NCBI GenBank assembly: GCA_013205155.1 | Contig: JABMMT010000107.1 | Location: 1-10,585, forward strand | Reading direction: 5' to 3' | Length of the DNA stretch: 10,585 bases | Source: Betaproteobacteria bacterium | Lineage (GTDB): Bacteria > Pseudomonadota > Gammaproteobacteria > Burkholderiales > Burkholderiaceae | In this document: positions 6,948 to 10,585 of the stretch, in pieces | Numbering within the stretch: position 1 is the stretch's first letter | Layout: each line of letters starts with the position of its first letter | The notes under the pieces: generated by a model | What the model saw: only the letters and a program-made list of their open reading frames with translations | The model's database searches: none | What the model was told of the DNA's origin: nothing | Program-made: the position numbers and the translations under genes

Positions 6948-7409
6948 TTAGGTAATGAGTTTTGGATTCAGCACTCTAATTCGTTCGTCAATATAGTATC
7001 CACCGTATTCGGTATAGCGCAAATATTTGCGTTTACATTCCTGGCATTCACAGACATCAGAGTGGTTATATGGGTGATATTGGATCGATATCGGAGCATC
7101 TTCTGACCATAGATTAGTGCCATCAGGATGATCTTCATCCCAGTACTCTGCAGCCCCATCTATTCTGAGAGTGCCAATTGCCTTTAGGGAATTGAGATTA
7201 AATGTGCCTGGGACAGTTTCCCAGCCATTACAAACTAGGGGTGCGCAGGATGGGCAATTCTTTTTGGAGGGAGAGGAATTCGCTATTTCAAGTAATTTAT
7301 TGCGGTTTAACTCTTTAAGCATTTCCTGGTCAATTAACTGAGATACGATATATTCATCAAACTGTACCCGAAATTGTTTTTTGCCTACTTTAGAAAGAAC
7401 GAGCTCCAT
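6948..7409 (-). CDS. Uncharacterised protein with two cysteine clusters, possibly metal-binding
   Basis: A 153-residue protein without signal peptide. I do not recognise a characterised family. The N-terminal 45 residues are charged and probably helical. Then comes C52-P-S-C55 with a further C60, followed by a region rich in acidic and aromatic residues (IGTLRIDGAAEYWDEDHPDG, LWSEDAPISIQYHPYNHSD), then C120-E-C122-Q-E-C125 and a conserved-looking end with RYTEYGGYYIDERIRVL. Paired CxxC clusters about 65 residues apart could build one zinc site, which is inference. The start is taken at the ATG whose complement is 7407-7409; it overlaps the ATG of the divergent TctC-type gene in the sequence CATG. 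A later ATG at 7322 has AGGAA directly against it, too close for a normal ribosome site, and would give a 124-residue protein that keeps all cysteines. It is the first gene of a minus-strand trio. Confidence 0.75.
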   Translation of the reverse strand: MELVLSKVGKKQFRVQFDEYIVSQLIDQEMLKELNRNKLLEIANSSPSKKNCPSCAPLVCNGWETVPGTFNLNSLKAIGTLRIDGAAEYWDEDHPDGTNLWSEDAPISIQYHPYNHSDVCECQECKRKYLRYTEYGGYYIDERIRVLNPKLIT

Positions 7410-8358
7410 GAAACTCAAATCTGTTTTCACTGCCCTGCTTGCCACCTGCGCTATCAACGGCTTTGCTGCTTATCCAGATAAGTCGATTAAATTTCTGGTG
7501 CCCTGGCCTCCTGGAGGCGCAACAGATCAAGTTGCTCGAATTCTGGTACAGCCGCTAACTAAAGAGCTTGGCGTTTCAGTATTTGTTGAAAATAAGGGTG
7601 GGGCAGGTGGCAATATCGGTACACAGGCATTTGTCCAAGATAAGCCTGATGGTTATTCCATTTTGATGGCCACCAGCTCAACGAATGCAGCTGGCCCCCA
7701 TCTATTTTCCAATCAAGGGTTTGATGTTATTAAAGACTTTACGCCCGTAGTATTGGTTTGTACGATTCCGAACATCATGGTGGTACCCGCCGCTTCCCCA
7801 TGGAATAGCATGAAAGACTTGATGGCTGACGCAAAGCAAAATCCTGGAAAGTACACTTATGGCTCAGCGGGTATTGGCGCGTCTCAGCATTTAGCGGGTG
7901 CACAATTTAAAACGGTGACGGGTGTAGATGTTCGGCATGTGCCCTACAAAGGAAGTGGTCCAGCTGCAATCGATTTGATGGCAGGTCACATCGATATGAT
8001 GCTCGATACAGGCTCACTCAATAATATTAAGGCTGGAAAATTAAAGGCTTTGGGGGTTGCTGCTGATAAGCGGATTCCTGAATTACCTAATGTACCAACG
8101 ATGAGGGAAGCTGGCGTTCCTATGGTTGCTAACGCCTGGTATGGCGTCATGCTTCCGGCGGGCGCATCAAAAGAAGTCAGCGAAAAACTCAATGCCGCTT
8201 TTAATAAAGTATTAAATGATCCTGAAGTGCGAAAAAGCCTTCAATCCATTGGCGCTCAGATAGATGGTGGATCTGTCGCAGAATTTACTAAGTTCTCTCA
8301 GTCCGAAGTGAAACGCTATGAGGGTATTGTAAGAATGTCAGGCGCCCCTAGAGAATAA
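7408..8358 (+). CDS. Bug/TctC family periplasmic solute-binding protein
   Basis: A 316-residue periplasmic binding protein of the tripartite tricarboxylate transporter TctC (Bug) family, whose members bind small carboxylates and other organic anions. Residues 1-20 form a signal peptide (MKLKSVFTALLATCAINGFA). The mature part opens with the family hallmark YPDKSIKFLVPWPPGGATD (22-40). Further hallmarks are ENKGGAGGNIGT (61-72), KPDGYSIL (79-86), YGSAGIGASQHLAG (151-164), VPYKGSGPA (178-186) and KLKALGVAADKR (211-222). An in-frame TTG at 7381 would extend the protein by nine residues, but the ATG gives a proper signal peptide. No TctA or TctB permease gene is in the window, which is common for orphan Bug proteins in Burkholderiales. 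The substrate is unknown. The following DUF1622 and FAH-family genes are on the same strand with short gaps, so they may share a pathway. Confidence 0.92.
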   Translation: MKLKSVFTALLATCAINGFAAYPDKSIKFLVPWPPGGATDQVARILVQPLTKELGVSVFVENKGGAGGNIGTQAFVQDKPDGYSILMATSSTNAAGPHLFSNQGFDVIKDFTPVVLVCTIPNIMVVPAASPWNSMKDLMADAKQNPGKYTYGSAGIGASQHLAGAQFKTVTGVDVRHVPYKGSGPAAIDLMAGHIDMMLDTGSLNNIKAGKLKALGVAADKRIPELPNVPTMREAGVPMVANAWYGVMLPAGASKEVSEKLNAAFNKVLNDPEVRKSLQSIGAQIDGGSVAEFTKFSQSEVKRYEGIVRMSGAPRE

Positions 8359-8377
8359 ATTGCAGAGTGTTTATTTT

Positions 8378-8395
8378 TTGAAGTTTTCAATTTTT
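8378..8395 (+). terminator. Weak hairpin with T-run after the TctC gene
   Basis: TTGAA (8378-8382) pairs with TTCAA (8386-8390) over a 3-nt loop and is followed by five T. The stem has five base pairs, mostly A-T, so it would be a weak or leaky terminator at most. The next gene starts only 11 bp later, and its probable Shine-Dalgarno bases (GAGAA) come right after the T-run. Confidence 0.25.
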
Positions 8396-8405
8396 GAGAA
8401 ATTTT

Positions 8406-8756
8406 ATGGATCAAACTGAAATTATCAGAACAGTAAGTGATGTTATGGATGCTTTGGGCGTCGCCGTGGTTGCCATTGGTGTTTTATGGGGACTTTTCCT
8501 TTTTATTAAGAATCTATTCACCAACACATCGGGTGACGCCTACAAAGTATTTCGTATTCAGATTGTGCGCTCTCTAATGTTAGGTTTAGATATATTGGTT
8601 GCAGGGGATGTGATTCGTACTGTCGCCATTAGTCCAACTCTGATGAGTGTTGGCGTGCTTGGTGCTATTGTTTTGATTCGTTGTTTCTTAAGCTGGTCCT
8701 TAGCATTAGAAATTGATGGTCGCTGGCCTTGGCAGGCACCCAGAAAAGAGCAATAA
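8406..8756 (+). CDS. DUF1622-type small membrane protein
   Basis: A 116-residue integral membrane protein with three hydrophobic segments at about residues 14-36, 56-73 and 78-100. The central segment with RSLMLGLDILVAGDVIRT, where acidic residues lie inside the membrane stretch, followed by ISPT and the third helix GAIVLIRCFLSWSLALEIDG, is the pattern I associate with DUF1622 proteins, whose function is unknown. An in-frame TTG at 8394 would add four residues, but the ATG at 8406 is preceded by GAGAA at a suitable distance and is preferred. The gene lies 47 bp after the TctC-type gene and 37 bp before the FAH-family gene, so it is probably cotranscribed. It is not a TctB homologue, which would be longer with four helices. 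Confidence 0.8.
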   Translation: MDQTEIIRTVSDVMDALGVAVVAIGVLWGLFLFIKNLFTNTSGDAYKVFRIQIVRSLMLGLDILVAGDVIRTVAISPTLMSVGVLGAIVLIRCFLSWSLALEIDGRWPWQAPRKEQ

Positions 8757-8793
8757 AAGAATGTATTCAAAATAAAAAGATATAGGAGATGCA

Positions 8794-9774
8794 ATGAAAC
8801 TAGCTAGCTTAAGAACTGGCGATCGCGATGGGAAATTGATAGTTGCCTCCAAAGATCTCATGCGAGGTATCGTGGTTTATGAAATAGCTCCCACCATGCA
8901 AAAAGCGATTGAGAACTGGGACGTGGTTGAGCCCCAGCTTCAGAAGGTCTACTCCCAATTAAATGCAGGTCAGGCAAACGGCGCATTTGATTTGGATCTC
9001 ATGAAGCTGGAAAGCCCATTTCCACGTAGCTATCAATTCTTAGATGGTTCAGTCTATTTGCACCATATGGAAAAGGCCCGCAAAGCCCGAGGCGCGGAAA
9101 TGCCCCCTAATTACAAAACAGAGCCTTTGATGTACCAAGGACTTTCTGATCGGTTTTGTGGTCCCACTGAAGTGATGGTATTTCCAGACGCTACTTTAGA
9201 GCCAGATTACGAGGCGGAAGTGGCGATCGTTGTGGACGATGTCCCTATGGGTACAACAAAAGCTGATGCTGCTAGTCATATTAAGTTAGTCATGCTTTTA
9301 AATGATTACACCCTTAGATCTCTCACGAAAACTGAACTTCCAAAAGGTTTTGGGTTTATGCAAGCTAAGCCTACTAGTTCATTTTCGCCAGTGGCCGTCA
9401 CATTAGATGAGCTCGGTGAAACCTGGGATGGGGAGAAACTCCATTTAGAGCTTGTATCGGAGATAAATGGCAAGCGCATGGGGCAGCCCAATACTGGGAA
9501 AGATATGTTTTTTACTTATCCTGATTTAATTGCCCATGCTTGCCGCACTAGAGCGTTAAGTGCTGGTACCATTATTGGTGCTGGCTCTGTTACGAATCAA
9601 GATGAGCAGAGTGGCTTTGGATGTGTAGCAGAAGCTCGCATTCATGAGCAAATGATTCACGGTACTCCGAGTACCCCGTTTTTGAAGAATGGGGATGAAG
9701 TTTACATAGCCTCATTTGACGCTCAAGGTAAAACCATTTTTGGGGCTATTCGCCAGAAAATCAAAACATTATGA
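8794..9774 (+). CDS. Fumarylacetoacetate hydrolase (FAH) family protein
   Basis: A 326-residue cytoplasmic enzyme of the FAH superfamily, which cleave or hydrate 2-oxo acids such as acylpyruvates using a divalent metal. The N-terminal third is a small domain, and the catalytic beta-roll covers roughly 80-320. Likely metal ligands are visible: D84 in FLDGSVYLHH, E140 and E142 in DYEAEVAIVV, and D171 in LLNDYTLRS. H91 (in the position of the catalytic histidine), K192 in QAKPTSSFSP and the later GAGSVTNQ (263-269) complete the pattern. The exact reaction cannot be told; acylpyruvate hydrolase, fumarylpyruvate hydrolase or an oxalomesaconate-type enzyme are all possible. A strong ribosome site (AGGAG at 8784-8788, 5 nt from the ATG) suggests good translation. 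The stop overlaps the start of the next Bug/TctC gene by ATGA, which points to translational coupling and a shared pathway for an imported organic acid. Confidence 0.9.
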   Translation: MKLASLRTGDRDGKLIVASKDLMRGIVVYEIAPTMQKAIENWDVVEPQLQKVYSQLNAGQANGAFDLDLMKLESPFPRSYQFLDGSVYLHHMEKARKARGAEMPPNYKTEPLMYQGLSDRFCGPTEVMVFPDATLEPDYEAEVAIVVDDVPMGTTKADAASHIKLVMLLNDYTLRSLTKTELPKGFGFMQAKPTSSFSPVAVTLDELGETWDGEKLHLELVSEINGKRMGQPNTGKDMFFTYPDLIAHACRTRALSAGTIIGAGSVTNQDEQSGFGCVAEARIHEQMIHGTPSTPFLKNGDEVYIASFDAQGKTIFGAIRQKIKTL

Positions 9775-10585
9775 TCAAGAAAATAATTTTTTCATTACTT
9801 ATTTCTAATATCTTTATTGCAGGATCTTGTCTTGCGCAAGGCGCTTACCCTGATAAGCCGATCACTCTGATACAGGGATTTGGTGCCGGTGGAAATTCGG
9901 ATACGATCGCCAGAATTATTGCCCCTGGCTTATCTAAAGAATTAGGCCAGCAGGTTGTTGTTGAAGCAAAAACGGGCGCGGGTGGCAATATTGCTAGTGC
10001 TGCCGTTGCTAAATCTCCAGCTGACGGCTATACCTTAATTTTATTAACTGGAGGGCATGCTGTTTCTGCTGCGGTATATAGCAAGCTAGCTTTTAATCCA
10101 GTTGATGATTTTGAATGGATCTCCTTAGTGACTCAATTTCCATTTGCGGTATCAGTTTCCTCTGAGAGTAAATTCAAAACCCTTGCAGATGTAATTGTTG
10201 CAGCCAAAGCGGCCCCAGATACGATTTCATATAGCTCTGTTGGGATTGGTTCTACTCAGCATCTTTCTGGCGAGTTATTTGCATCTATGGCTGGGGTTCG
10301 CATGACACATGTTCCCTATAAAGGTGGTGCCGGACCATTGCAAGATGTTCTCGGGGGTAGGGTTGATGTGATGTTTGACTCTATTACGGTTACTAAGGCA
10401 CAAGTGGAGGCAGGAAAATTGCGCGCCCTTGGGGTGACGTCATTAAAACCCTATAAGTTATTGCCGGGAGTGCCTCCAGTAGCAGAAACCATTCCAGGAT
10501 ATGAGGTTACTTCCTGGACAGGGGTAGCAGCGCCGAAGGGAACCAGTCCAGAAATTCAGAAGCGGCTTCAAACTGCACTCTTGAA
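9771..10585 (+). CDS. Bug/TctC family periplasmic solute-binding protein (partial, runs off the end)
   Basis: The first 271 codons of a TctC-family binding protein; the C-terminus lies beyond the window. A signal peptide covers about residues 1-22 (MIKKIIFSLLISNIFIAGSC then LA), followed by QGAYPDKPITLIQGFGAGGN. Hallmarks are EAKTGAGGNIASA, SPADGYTLIL, YSSVGIGSTQHLSG, HVPYKGGAGPLQDVLGGRVDVMFD and KLRALGVTSLK. Instead of the usual VP-PPGG loop it has IQGFGAGGNSD, and at the position where many family members carry an acidic EN-KGGAGG it has EAKTGAGG, so the ligand may differ from that of the first Bug protein in this window. It starts inside the end of the FAH gene (ATGA overlap), without its own obvious ribosome site, which fits translational coupling. 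A lipobox reading of AGSC is unlikely because the -3 residue is alanine. Confidence 0.92.
   Translation, partial: MIKKIIFSLLISNIFIAGSCLAQGAYPDKPITLIQGFGAGGNSDTIARIIAPGLSKELGQQVVVEAKTGAGGNIASAAVAKSPADGYTLILLTGGHAVSAAVYSKLAFNPVDDFEWISLVTQFPFAVSVSSESKFKTLADVIVAAKAAPDTISYSSVGIGSTQHLSGELFASMAGVRMTHVPYKGGAGPLQDVLGGRVDVMFDSITVTKAQVEAGKLRALGVTSLKPYKLLPGVPPVAETIPGYEVTSWTGVAAPKGTSPEIQKRLQTALL

Noticed and set aside
7410..7457. Upstream extension of the cysteine-cluster gene to a TTG at 7457
   Set aside because: It would run 48 bp into the signal-peptide region of the TctC gene and uses a rarer start; the added residues look non-coding.
9771..9840. Lipoprotein signal in the second TctC protein (AGSC)
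   Set aside because: The -3 position is alanine rather than leucine-type and the family normally has a type I signal peptide.

Overview
The window looks like chromosomal DNA of a betaproteobacterium in the Burkholderiaceae, most likely Polynucleobacter or a close freshwater relative. This is inferred from the moderate, AT-leaning base composition, the compact gene packing, and two Bug/TctC-type periplasmic binding proteins, a family hugely expanded in Burkholderiales. No rRNA, tRNA, CRISPR array, insertion sequence or phage gene was seen.

Layout. At the left edge is the 3' end of a gene, possibly a Rid-like deaminase (to 305). An exported M20 metallopeptidase of the glutamate carboxypeptidase type follows (365-1669). 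Next comes a complete ferric-iron ABC importer in an unusual arrangement: the ATPase FbpC on the minus strand (1696-2766), divergent from the fused two-domain permease FbpB (2835-4406), then the periplasmic iron-binding protein FbpA (4556-5602). FbpA has its own leader with a strong Fur box (4478-4496). FbpA would capture Fe3+ in the periplasm, FbpB carry it across the membrane and FbpC drive transport with ATP. The Fur box predicts that at least fbpA is repressed when iron is plentiful.

The middle (5645-7409) is a tight minus-strand set of three genes with no assigned function. In transcription order they encode a cysteine-motif protein, a small exported protein made of six 13-14-residue repeats, and a 299-residue protein with faint glycosyltransferase-like features. 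The small repeat protein matches, from memory, the 7(1) septoil knot family (DUF6150-type), one of the most complex protein knots known. It is the most interesting object here.

The right part (7408 to the end) is a plus-strand run: a Bug/TctC binding protein, a DUF1622-type membrane protein, a fumarylacetoacetate hydrolase (FAH) family enzyme, and a second Bug/TctC protein that overlaps the FAH gene by 4 nt and runs off the window. This suggests uptake and breakdown of a small organic acid, although no TctA/TctB permease lies in the window. The start codons of the first Bug gene and of the divergent cysteine-motif gene overlap in one CATG.
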